A DNA stretch of 64,000 bases from Clostridium sp. AM58-1XD (GTDB taxonomy: Bacteria; Bacillota; Clostridia; Lachnospirales; Lachnospiraceae): NCBI RefSeq assembly GCF_003464085.1, contig NZ_QSDR01000008.1, positions 81,312 to 145,311 on the forward strand, in the 5' to 3' direction. Of the stretch, positions 54,669 to 63,128 are shown piece after piece. Positions within the stretch are counted from its first letter, which is position 1. The number at the start of each line of letters is the position of its first letter. The notes under the pieces were generated by a model. That model did not search any database and was not told where the DNA came from. It saw only the letters and a program-made list of their open reading frames with translations. A program made the position numbers and the translations under genes.

Positions 54669-56062
54669 TTACTGTCTCACTTCCGGAGGTGTACCCCACG
54701 GTTTGGCATCCTTGCCCCTGTCTGCAAAATCGTCCGGAATTGGTACGATGATATCATCCAGGGAATATCCCGGCAGAAGGTTGCTCGTCGGTGAGAACGG
54801 AATCGCAACGCCTTTCTGGTACTGTACCATAGTACCGGTAGACATGGTGTTCTGGCCGTTTTCATCGAATTTCAGTCCTGGATAGCCGGAAAGGAGGGTG
54901 TGGTCGTCTTCGTTTAACGTCAGCTCCAGGCCTGCAAGGGCGTCTCTGATAGCGCCTTTGTCGGAAGAACCGGCCGCTTCTAACGCGTCATACGCTACAT
55001 ATGCAGCCGTCCAGCCCTGAGCGAAGAAGCTGTTTAACCCATAGCCCTTTTCAGCCTTCACCTTTTCATTCAATTCCCCTGCCCAGTCATAGAGATAAGG
55101 CATGGATACGTTCCAGTCTTCCTGCACGAAATGATAATCATATACGGAAGCGTCAACGCTGTCAAAGTATGCCGGGTCCTGGTTACCCCCGCCTACGCTC
55201 CATACGCCAAACGGAGGATTCACTTTGTTCGCCATAAGGGCTTTGTCGAAAATGATCATTTCCGGCGTGTAGAAGGAAACGTTGATAACATCAGGATTTG
55301 CCGCTTTAATTTTGGATATCTGTGAACTCATATCGGATGTTCCTGTCGTGACGGCTTCATCCACTACACATTCCCAGCCTCGCTATCTGCTTCTTCCTTC
55401 CAGATTTTCGCATTGTCTGAGCCCCAGTCCGTCGATTCATAAATCAGGGCGTACGTCTTTGGCTCCATCTGCTTTGCCTCTGAAATAACATCGATGCCCT
55501 TCAGCATTTCAAGCACGTCATATGTCGCTTTATTGTTTACGCGGAACACCCATTTATATCCCCGCTCCGTAATCTCATTCTTTACGCCGCCCTGGCTGAT
55601 AAACGGTGTGGACAGCTTCTCGGAAGCCTCGGCAGCCGGGAAACAGACGGCGCTGTTATAGCAGCCGATTACAATCGATACGTTTTCATCTGTTACAAGG
55701 CGTTCTACCTGATTCGCTCCTACGTCCGGTTTCGTCTCCGAATCGGCCACTACAGGGATGATTTTGGCCCCGCCCATGGATTTGATTCCGCCGTTGGCAT
55801 TGATCTCTTCAATCGCCATTAAAGCGCCGTCATTATGCTGCTGGCCTATGGTTGCGCTGCCGCCTGTCAGCGGCCATACGAAACCGATCTTCACGTCTCC
55901 CCCGTCGTGCTGTGCTGCCGGAGCCGCCGCCTGCTGCGCCTCTGTCTGTTCTTTTGTGTCCGCCGCCTGCTCAGGGGCGCTTTTCACACAGCCGCTCACC
56001 ATTGTCGCCGTCATCGCAACTGCCATTGCCGCGCTGGCCAGTCTCATTAAATTTCTTTTCAT
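54669..56062 (-). CDS. livJ: LIV-type ABC substrate-binding lipoprotein, frameshifted near 55374
   Basis: Two frames make one periplasmic-type binding protein. The first (56062 to 55364) has a lipoprotein signal (MKRNLMRLASAAMAVAM...MVSGC), a Gln/Ala-rich linker, VKIGFVWPLTGGSATIGQQH, INANGGIKSMGGAKI and VIGCYNSAVCFPAAEASEKL, and breaks after WKEEADSEAG. The second (to 54669) continues with DEAVTTGTSDMSSQISKIKA, NPDVINVSFYTPEMI and TMSTGTMVQYQKGVAIPFSP. One more G in the GGG run (55373-55375) gives AGECVVDEAV and a protein of about 463 aa. It overlaps the upstream dehydrogenase gene by 4 bases. The ligand is not predictable. Confidence 0.85.
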
Positions 56063-57096
56063 GTTTTCTTCTCCCTTCCATTTGGATATATTAATATTTT
56101 TATTCCTTTTTGGTTTTCCATCTCCTCAAAGGCAGTTTCCCATTCTTCCAGTTCATACCGGCCCGTAATCAGCTCTCCTATCCTGGCTTTCCCGGAGGCC
56201 ATCAGGCTGATCGCCTGTTCCCAGTTGTGCCACTGGTGGCCAAATGAACCAATAATTGAAATTTCCTTTTGTGTCAAAAGCCCATATTCGATCTCCATGT
56301 TCCGGCTCGTCAGCCCGATCTGAACCATTCTTCCCCTGTTTTTCAGCGCCTGCATGGCATTCCTGACCGCCGGCGCAGCTCCCGTACAGTCTACGGCGGC
56401 GTCCACGCCTTTCCCATTCGTCAGCTCCATGATCCGGTCCATGGAAATATCCGTACACGTATAATCAGCGCCCAGATCCTCTCCGATTTTCAACCGTTCC
56501 CTATCCCTTGGCGTACCTGCCAGAATCACCTGCGCCCCTTTTGCCTTCACCGCCTGTACGGCCAGCTGGCCGATCGTCCCCGGCCCCATGACCAGCACCT
56601 TATCTGTAGGGAGTATTTCTCCCGTATCCCATGTTCCATGAAGGGCTACGGCAAACGGTTCACAGAGCGCCGCCATGTCAAAAGATAGTTCATCCGGTAT
56701 TTTATGTACGATTCCTTCTCTCACCGCTATGTATTCCGCAAACGCCCCGTCCACCCCGTATCCGATCGACAGCCTTTGCCTGCACATCAGCTGATGGCCG
56801 GTATTGCAGAATTCACAGGTTCCGCATATCTGCTGTGCCGTCTCCGACACAACCCTGTCCCCCGGAACGACACTTGTAACATTCTTCCCAACTGCTTCCA
56901 CGGTCCCTGAGTACTCATGTCCCAGAACGACCGGCGGATTGCTCCACGCCTGCCCATGAAGAATCTTAATATCCGTTCCGCATATGCCTGCCGCCGCTAC
57001 CCGGATCAATACTTCCTGGTCTCCCGGCACCGGCTTTGGGACTTCTTTCAGGACCACGTTCCCTTCTCCTGCTTTCATCTTTAAAAGAGCTTTCAT
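56059..57096 (-). CDS. zinc-dependent medium-chain dehydrogenase
   Basis: About 345 aa, an intact MDR of the sorbitol/galactitol/threonine dehydrogenase type: AAAGICGTDIKILHGQ (catalytic zinc Cys), LGHEYSGTVEAVG (His-Glu), the structural zinc set CGTCEFCNTGHQLMC, GYGVDGAFAEYI, VMGPGTIGQLAVQAVKAKG (cofactor loop) and VDCTGAAPAVRNAM. It presumably oxidises a polyol or hydroxy compound with NAD(P). The start at 57096 (MKALLKM) has GGGAGAT 6-8 bases upstream. It is the second gene of the catabolic operon. Confidence 0.88.
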   Translation of the reverse strand: MKALLKMKAGEGNVVLKEVPKPVPGDQEVLIRVAAAGICGTDIKILHGQAWSNPPVVLGHEYSGTVEAVGKNVTSVVPGDRVVSETAQQICGTCEFCNTGHQLMCRQRLSIGYGVDGAFAEYIAVREGIVHKIPDELSFDMAALCEPFAVALHGTWDTGEILPTDKVLVMGPGTIGQLAVQAVKAKGAQVILAGTPRDRERLKIGEDLGADYTCTDISMDRIMELTNGKGVDAAVDCTGAAPAVRNAMQALKNRGRMVQIGLTSRNMEIEYGLLTQKEISIIGSFGHQWHNWEQAISLMASGKARIGELITGRYELEEWETAFEEMENQKGIKILIYPNGREKKT

Positions 57097-57145
57097 TCGA
57101 TCATCTCCCTGCTGCATCGCTCAATTTTCATCACTGCCGCTTCTT

Positions 57146-57550
57146 TTATTCTTTATCTGTAACCCCCGGAAAGGTAAAATCCTCATGGAACCGATATTTG
57201 GCCGCCTCCCCGCCTGGAGCGTAAAAGCATACGATATGAAGCGGCTCCGCTTCCGTATTCGCTACCATATGGGGAACTCCCTGTGGAAAAAATGCTAGCG
57301 AACCAGGTAAAAGATCATAGATATCTTTCCCAATCTTCACTTTTCCTTTTCCTGAAATTACATAGATCGTCTCCTCTCCGCCCGGATGAGAGTGTGCCGG
57401 CCTGGCATACTTTCCCGGTTCATATACACATGTACAGATGGAAGAAAATTTAACGCCTCCATCATGACTCGCCATCTGCAGCCAGCATACGGTTCTTCCA
57501 TCCAGCTGAGTGATCTCTTTTTCCTGTTCCAGAACAACTAAGTCTCTCAT
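57146..57550 (-). CDS. small cupin-domain protein
   Basis: A 134-aa single-domain cupin. Motif 1 is seen as GKYARPAHSHPGGEETIYVISGKG (two His and a Glu for metal) and motif 2 as LAFFPQGVPHMVANTE. Such proteins act as sugar epimerases, isomerases, dioxygenases or ligand sensors; nothing in the sequence picks one. The start at 57550 (MRDLVV) is chosen for the AAGGAGG 6 bases upstream. It is the first gene of the LIV/transketolase operon and divergent from the PucR-type regulator, so it is under that regulator's probable control. Confidence 0.82.
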   Translation of the reverse strand: MRDLVVLEQEKEITQLDGRTVCWLQMASHDGGVKFSSICTCVYEPGKYARPAHSHPGGEETIYVISGKGKVKIGKDIYDLLPGSLAFFPQGVPHMVANTEAEPLHIVCFYAPGGEAAKYRFHEDFTFPGVTDKE

Positions 57551-57583
57551 TTTGCCTCCTTGTCTACTTTTTCTTTTAATTAC

Positions 57584-57598
57584 CAATATTGGATATTG
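57584..57598 (-). promoter_or_regulatory. candidate half-operator near the cupin gene
   Basis: CAATAT-TGG-ATATTG is a perfect 6-bp inverted repeat and shares CAATAT with the dyad at 57671-57697. It is just upstream of the cupin ribosome site and could be a second binding site for the same regulator. Confidence 0.35.
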
Positions 57599-57670
57599 AT
57601 TTTATGCATTTATTAATGTTTTTTTCGTAAAAGTGATTTATAATATGTTTATATTTTATTTATTTCCTCT

Positions 57671-57697
57671 CATATTGACTCCGGCCATGTCAATATG
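57671..57697 (+). promoter_or_regulatory. regulator dyad overlapping the pucR promoter
   Basis: CATATTGAC (57671-57679) and GTCAATATG (57689-57697) are perfect 9-bp inverted repeats around 9 bases, total 27 bp. The dyad covers the -35 and most of the spacer of the promoter at 57675-57704, a position fit for autorepression by the PucR-type protein. Confidence 0.6.
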
Positions 57698-57704
57698 ATA
57701 CAAT
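57675..57704 (+). promoter_or_regulatory. sigma-A promoter of the PucR-type gene
   Basis: TTGACT (57675-57680), 18-base spacer, TACAAT (57699-57704), about 148 bases before the ATG at 57852. Confidence 0.55.
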
Positions 57705-57851
57705 ACGCCGCTTTCAAATTCATTGACCATTATAATAGTGCCGTTATATGGTATGATAATTTGACTCTCCTCCCACACTTTCCCCTCTTATCAAGATTTT
57801 GAAAGAAATCCGCAATGGTCACTGACGACTTTTAGATGGGAGGACATATAT

Positions 57852-59474
57852 ATGAATTTTACTGTATCTGATCTGCTTCTTTCGAAGCCTTTTAATGAAA
57901 TGCAGGTGATCGCCGGCGCCGCTGGTTTAAACAATGAAGTGCGTTTTTCAGGAATTCTCGATGCCCCTGATTCCGTCCGTTTTGTGCGTGAAGGAGAATT
58001 CTGCTTCAGTTCGGGATATATCTTTGTCAACAATCCTGAGATCATGGTCAATGTAATCGAAGAACTACATCGTCATGGGGCTGCCGCTCTTGGAATCAAA
58101 ATTTTCCGATACATACATGCGATCCCGGCGAATGCAAGGGAGCTGGCGGACGCATACTCTCTTCCGCTCCTGTTTATTCCGAATAAGTTTTCTTGGCATG
58201 AGCTGCTTTTTCCATTGCTGCTCAATATTTCTACTGCTTCTGAAAACAATTCCGACTTCTTTATCGTATACGACCACCTGGTCACCCTTCTTCAAAAAAG
58301 CCAATCCATAACCGATGCCCTGAACATCGCCCATGAACTGCTGCGCTACCCTTTGTATGTCATTTCAGAAAAAGATTTTTCCTGCCAAAGCTGTCCGACG
58401 GATATTCCCTTTCCTATGGAGATCAATGAAGCAACCTTGTCAAAGCTGAAGCAGGCTTCTCTTCTGATGTCGGAAAATGGTTCTGTCCGCTATTATTGCC
58501 AGAGCAATCCTGATGTTCACCTTTTGATCACGCCGCTGAATATCCCGGAATACCAATATCTCGTTCTCGGCAGCAGCCCGACTCCCATGACGCCGAACAT
58601 TTTTAACCAGACGATATACGCCCTGATGCTCGTCCGGGAAGCTATACGCAGCCGGAAAAGTCAGTTGAAAAATCTTATATTCAAGAAAAACAATTTTCTC
58701 AATGAGTTTTTTGCTGCAAAAACGCCTGTAAACGATATTTCTTTTCAGAGCGCAGTAAAACTCCAAATCAATCCAAATATGATATACTGCCCGGCTGTCG
58801 CCCGCTTTCACGCTTCTCCCTGCTTGGAGGAAAGACTATCCATCTATAATCCTTCAGCAATTAATTTTTTCGATCAACTAAACCAGCGTTATGGGATTCA
58901 CGGATGTATGGACAACAATTTTCAGATTCATCTTCTGATCCCTGTTTCTGCCGATCTTCAGGACAGAAGTTTGATCGTACAGTACTTGAGGAAATCAGGA
59001 CAGCAAATTAAAAAACTCCTTTATGAATTCTTCCATGATTTTTCCTATTCCGCCATTATCGGTTTTGTCGCCGAGTCCTGGCAGAATATTCCGCAGAAGC
59101 ATGCACTGATCCTCAGCTGTATGGATAAACTGGATATGCCTCCGGCAGAATCTGTCATATTGCTCCACGATATGGGCGGTTCCTGCCTACTAGCCCAGCC
59201 GGGGATCGAACCTTATTTGAAGGACTTTTACAAAGAATATTTCTCTCCGATAGACGCCATGGACTCCCAGGCCCGCCAGCGCATTATTGAAACGCTCAAT
59301 GCCTATATCGAAACGCGCTTCAACTTTCGGGAAGCCGCCAGGATCTTATCCCTCCACCACAATACGATACGCAACCGGCTGGAGGAATTCTCCAATCTGA
59401 CAGGGCTTGAGATTACCCGTCACGAGGATCTGTTGATTATTCTGATCTGTCTTCGTATTTACAAGCAGAAATAA
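57852..59474 (+). CDS. PucR-family transcriptional regulator
   Basis: A 540-aa regulator with an N-terminal PucR domain (MNFTVSDLLLSKPFNEMQVI, then NEVRFSGILDAPDSVRFVRE and GAAALGIKIFRY, about 1-130), a middle GGDEF-like/CdaR region, and a C-terminal PucR-type helix-turn-helix (YIETRFNFREAARILSLHHN, then TIRNRLEEFSNLTGLEI, about 490-530). Family members sense purine breakdown products, sugars acids or other small metabolites. A GGGAGG site precedes the ATG. It is divergent from the LIV/transketolase operon with a strong dyad in between, so it is the likely local regulator. Confidence 0.88.
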   Translation: MNFTVSDLLLSKPFNEMQVIAGAAGLNNEVRFSGILDAPDSVRFVREGEFCFSSGYIFVNNPEIMVNVIEELHRHGAAALGIKIFRYIHAIPANARELADAYSLPLLFIPNKFSWHELLFPLLLNISTASENNSDFFIVYDHLVTLLQKSQSITDALNIAHELLRYPLYVISEKDFSCQSCPTDIPFPMEINEATLSKLKQASLLMSENGSVRYYCQSNPDVHLLITPLNIPEYQYLVLGSSPTPMTPNIFNQTIYALMLVREAIRSRKSQLKNLIFKKNNFLNEFFAAKTPVNDISFQSAVKLQINPNMIYCPAVARFHASPCLEERLSIYNPSAINFFDQLNQRYGIHGCMDNNFQIHLLIPVSADLQDRSLIVQYLRKSGQQIKKLLYEFFHDFSYSAIIGFVAESWQNIPQKHALILSCMDKLDMPPAESVILLHDMGGSCLLAQPGIEPYLKDFYKEYFSPIDAMDSQARQRIIETLNAYIETRFNFREAARILSLHHNTIRNRLEEFSNLTGLEITRHEDLLIILICLRIYKQK

Positions 59475-59477
59475 ATG

Positions 59478-59516
59478 AAAAAGAGACGACAGATTTATCC
59501 TTCTGCCGTCTCTTTC
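59478..59516. terminator. bidirectional terminator between pucR and the sigma-54 activator
   Basis: AAAGAGACG-A-CAGA pairs with TCTG-C-CGTCTCTTT around a short loop, with A and T runs at either side. It is between convergent genes and covers the restored stop codon of the activator gene (59495-59497). Confidence 0.75.
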
Positions 59517-60921
59517 TCTGACGCATAACGCTGCCTTTTTCTGACAAAGGTAGCATGAGTCATACCCAGACTTTTTGCTGCGTCCCGCACATTCCCATAC
59601 TTTATGTAAGCGCGTTCCATATATTCTTCTTCCATGGCTTCTACAGCGACTTGAGATTAAAATCCCCCCGTTCACAATAAACCGTCTGCTCCTGCTCTTT
59701 CTTTGGACCGGGCATGATAGAAAGGCTGGATGGAGAAATTTCTTCGCTTTCATTGATAATGACTGCCCGCTCTACAATATTTTTCAACTCTCTGATGTTT
59801 CCCGGCCAGCCGTATTCCAGCATCACGCGGATCGCGCCTTCAGAAAAATGTTTTTTAAATCCATATTTCCTGTTCAGCCGTCCCAGAAACATTTCCGCCA
59901 GAGGAATGATGTCTTTTTTCCGCTCTCTCAGCGGCGGGATCTGTATAGGAAAGACCATCAGTCTGTAATAGAGGTCCTCTCTGAATTTCTTCTGTTCTGC
60001 CATCTCCTCAAGGTTCCTGTTGGTAGCTGCTATTACACGGACGTCGATCTTAATCGGCTTTACTCCGCCGATCCGCTCTACTTCCTGTTCCTGCAGCACC
60101 CGCAGCAACTTCACCTGCAGCTCCAGAGGCAATTCACCGATTTCATCCAGAAAAACAGTGCCGTGATCTGCCACTTCAAAAAGGCCCATTTTTCCGTTCT
60201 TATCCGCCCCTGTAAAAGCTCCCTTCTCGTATCCGAACAATTCGCTTTCAATCAGATTGGCTGGGATTGCCCCGCAGTTAACACGTATAAATGCCTTCTC
60301 GCTTCTCCTGCTGTTCTGGTGGATATACTCGGCAAATACTTCTTTTCCCACCCCGGTTTCCCCTGTCAGCATGACAGTGGAATCCATAGGCGCCACCTTA
60401 TCGGCCAGCAGAATAACAGACAGGGCGGCTTCGTCTACCGCCACCATATTTTTTTTGTTCAAAAGCTTCTTCTGGATATGCTCCAGCTCCTGCCGGAGCT
60501 TCCTGCCTTCCTCGTTTTTTCTGGCCACCTCTTCTTTTAGTTTATAAATCTCCGTCAGGTCCCGGACATTTGTAATGACCATAGCGATTCTTCCATCTTT
60601 TCCATACACGGGCGTACTGGTAATAAGCGCTTTTCTTCCAGTTTTAAATTCCTGCTGTATCGTGACGGGACGGCGCTCTCTTATCGCGATAATAGAACCG
60701 GATTCCGAAATGATTCCACGTTTCACAAGATCCTTCATATTACGCCCCACCACTTCGCTGCGCGCTAATCCCGTAATCACTTCATACGCCCGGTTAGCCT
60801 TTATGGTATTTGCCTTTCCGTCGGTAATATAAATGCCGTCAAATGAATTTTCTATAATGGCATCCAACCATTCCCCGGCTACTCCAGCCCCGTTGAATAT
60901 CCCATTTTTTTCCTCCCTCAA
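59495..60921 (-). CDS. PAS-AAA+ sigma-54 enhancer-binding protein, frameshifted near 59648
   Basis: A PAS sensor domain ([20 protein letters not shown], about 18-125), a coiled linker, then the sigma-54 AAA+ domain with Walker A GETGVGKE (187-194), GAFTGA (234-239) that contacts sigma-54, Walker [15 protein letters not shown] and the R-finger region [15 protein letters not shown]. The reading frame stops at 59641, just before the DNA-binding domain, but a Fis-type HTH ([20 protein letters not shown]) follows in the next frame and ends at 59495. One missing C near 59648 ([18 protein letters not shown]) joins them. The 5' end is also odd: GGGAGG with ATG lies at about 60902 but in the wrong frame by one G, so the present start is a weak TTG. 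It follows the 4-hydroxybutyrate dehydrogenase gene. Confidence 0.85.
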
Positions 60922-60922
60922 A

Positions 60923-62035
60923 TCAATATAATTCCTTGTATATCTTCAAAATTCTGGCCCTGTCAAGAGGCACGAAATTGTTGGCCAGCAGACGGCCCTG
61001 GTTTTCCAGAACGGAATCCGTAAATATTTCCAACTCCTCTTTTGTCATTCCGTATTCATGCAGCTTCTTTTTCAGAAGAATCCGGTCCAGAAGCTCCTCC
61101 AGCTTTGGATATACGTCCGCCTCATCACATTCCAGTATTCCGGCGATGTAGCGGTTGAGGTCTGCAATTGCACCGTCTTTTTTTATTTCCATATAATTGT
61201 TCATTACACCGGTGAACATAGCATAATTGGATTCTCCATGAGCCACATGATACTTTGCTCCAAGAGGGTAGCTTAATGCATGGACGGCTGCGCACCCTGC
61301 ATTTCCAAATGCAATCCCTGCATAATTGCTGGCCATCAGAAATTCCTTCAGCAGCGGTCTCACCGCCGATTCTCCTTCCTCCGCGATCTTCTTATATCCA
61401 TTCAGGATCATTTCAATCGCCCGGTATCCGAACATTCTTGTCGTCTCATTTCCCTTAGGAGACAGGCTGGACTCTACGGCATGAACCAGCGCGTCGATAG
61501 AGCTGGTGGCAAAGAAACGGAACGGAAGCCCTTCCAGAAGCTCCGGGATCAGCACGGCGCTGTCCGCATACATTTCGTCTACGGCCAGACCCTTCTTGGT
61601 TCCTCTTTTATTTAAAGCCAGAATTGCTATGTTTGTCACTTCGCTCCCCGTACCGCACGTCGTCGGCACGAGAACAAGCTCTTTATCTTTGATTATCTCA
61701 AGCTTACCGTCATACAGATCGTCTACAGGGCTTACATGTTTCAGCGCAAACAGCTTGGATATGTCGATAACCGTACCGCCTCCTATGGCTATAATTCTCT
61801 TATATTTTTTTGTAATATCCTGATGCATAGCCTCTACCATATCGTCGGAGGGTTCACCTGCACCGTACTTTTCCTGGCAGAGTACGTCACATTCCAGTCC
61901 AAGTCCTCCAAAATGCGGCTGATAGATATATTCGTTTGTAATTACCAGATCTCCTGCTCCAATGTGGAATTCCTTTGCAAATTCTGCTGCCGTATCATAC
62001 TGCCATATAGTGGGACGAATCATTAATTCTTTCAT
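60923..62035 (-). CDS. 4hbD: 4-hydroxybutyrate dehydrogenase (iron-type ADH)
   Basis: A 370-aa group III (iron-containing) alcohol dehydrogenase. It resembles by recall the C. kluyveri 4-hydroxybutyrate dehydrogenase along its whole length: [52 protein letters not shown] (nucleotide site), [39 protein letters not shown] and [20 protein letters not shown], which carry the metal-binding Asp and His residues. It interconverts succinic semialdehyde and 4-hydroxybutyrate with NAD(H). Upstream lies an MDR gene and a symporter, downstream a sigma-54 activator, all on the minus strand in what looks like one operon. Confidence 0.9.
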   Translation of the reverse strand: MKELMIRPTIWQYDTAAEFAKEFHIGAGDLVITNEYIYQPHFGGLGLECDVLCQEKYGAGEPSDDMVEAMHQDITKKYKRIIAIGGGTVIDISKLFALKHVSPVDDLYDGKLEIIKDKELVLVPTTCGTGSEVTNIAILALNKRGTKKGLAVDEMYADSAVLIPELLEGLPFRFFATSSIDALVHAVESSLSPKGNETTRMFGYRAIEMILNGYKKIAEEGESAVRPLLKEFLMASNYAGIAFGNAGCAAVHALSYPLGAKYHVAHGESNYAMFTGVMNNYMEIKKDGAIADLNRYIAGILECDEADVYPKLEELLDRILLKKKLHEYGMTKEELEIFTDSVLENQGRLLANNFVPLDRARILKIYKELY

Positions 62036-62111
62036 AGTCCGTACACCTTCCCTTTCTATCGTTTAATCGTCCGAGTTCCTTTTTTGCTTAATAATTTTTC
62101 ACTTCGCTGCC

Positions 62112-63128
62112 CTAATCATCTATTTTGATGATTGTCTTCAGCCAATGGTCTCCATTAGTTAAAGTATCTTCAAACGCCTGCTGCAGTTTTTCCAATGGAT
62201 ATACTGCGGAAATCATCTTTCTCGTAATCGTTCCGTCTTCCAGCCATCTGGTTACCGTTTCAAACCGATGGCAGTTCATTCTGGAACCTGCAATCGTCAG
62301 CTCTTTTCTCGTAATAATTCCGGGAGCGATGCGTGCTTCCCTGTCATCGAATCCGATTTCCACGATCCTTCCGCAGGGCGCAGCCAGCTTTATGGCCTGT
62401 TCAAATGTAGAGGCATAACCGACGGCGTCGATCACCACGTCCACGCCGCCTGGAGAAAACATCTCCACCGCTTCCTCCAGGCTCTTCTCTTTGCTGTTCA
62501 CTGTCACATCCGCGCCAAAATCTTCTGCTATCTTAAGCTTTACATCCGCGATATCACTCACAAGAACGTGGACGCCGTGCTTTTTCAACACGGACAGCAC
62601 AGCAATTCCGATCGTTCCCGCTCCAAAAATTACCGCCCGGTTACCCGTTTCAGCCTGGGCCTTCGCCGTTATGTTGGCCGCTATGGAAAACGGTTCCCCA
62701 AGAGCCGCGCATTCATAAGAGGCAGGACCGTTAAACGGATAGAGGTGGTCTTCCTCGACGACAATATATTCCTGAAAGCCCCCGTCCATCTGCACTCCAA
62801 AACATTTTACGCTGCCGCACACATTTTCATGGCCGCTTCTGCATGTTCTGCACGTTCCACAGGAATTCACCGGGTCGTAAACGACGCGGTCCCCCTTCTT
62901 AACTCTCGTAACATGTTTGCCTGTATCTTCTACGATGCCTGAAAGCTCGTGCCCCATGACTCTCGGATAGTCGATATCGTTCCGATCCCCTTTAAAGGTA
63001 TGGAGGTCCGTCCCGCAGATACCCACCGCTTTTACGCGGACGAGCACCTGATCCTCTTTTTCAATTGTCGGCTGTGGGGTTTGTACAATCTCTATATGGC
63101 CTGGTCTTGTAAGCTTTGCTGTCTTCAT
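62112..63128 (-). CDS. zinc-dependent medium-chain dehydrogenase
   Basis: About 338 aa, intact MDR: KAVGICGTDLHTFKGDRNDI (zinc Cys), MGHELSGIVEDTG (His-Glu), structural zinc CGTCRTCRSGHENVCGSVKC, FGAGTIGIAVLSVLKKHG and VIDAVGYASTFEQA. It is of the sorbitol/threonine dehydrogenase type and probably oxidises a secondary alcohol or polyol; the real substrate is unknown. The start at 63128 (MKTAKLT) is supported by GGAGGGAG upstream. It is 76 bases ahead of 4hbD in the same orientation. Confidence 0.85.
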   Translation of the reverse strand: MKTAKLTRPGHIEIVQTPQPTIEKEDQVLVRVKAVGICGTDLHTFKGDRNDIDYPRVMGHELSGIVEDTGKHVTRVKKGDRVVYDPVNSCGTCRTCRSGHENVCGSVKCFGVQMDGGFQEYIVVEEDHLYPFNGPASYECAALGEPFSIAANITAKAQAETGNRAVIFGAGTIGIAVLSVLKKHGVHVLVSDIADVKLKIAEDFGADVTVNSKEKSLEEAVEMFSPGGVDVVIDAVGYASTFEQAIKLAAPCGRIVEIGFDDREARIAPGIITRKELTIAGSRMNCHRFETVTRWLEDGTITRKMISAVYPLEKLQQAFEDTLTNGDHWLKTIIKIDD

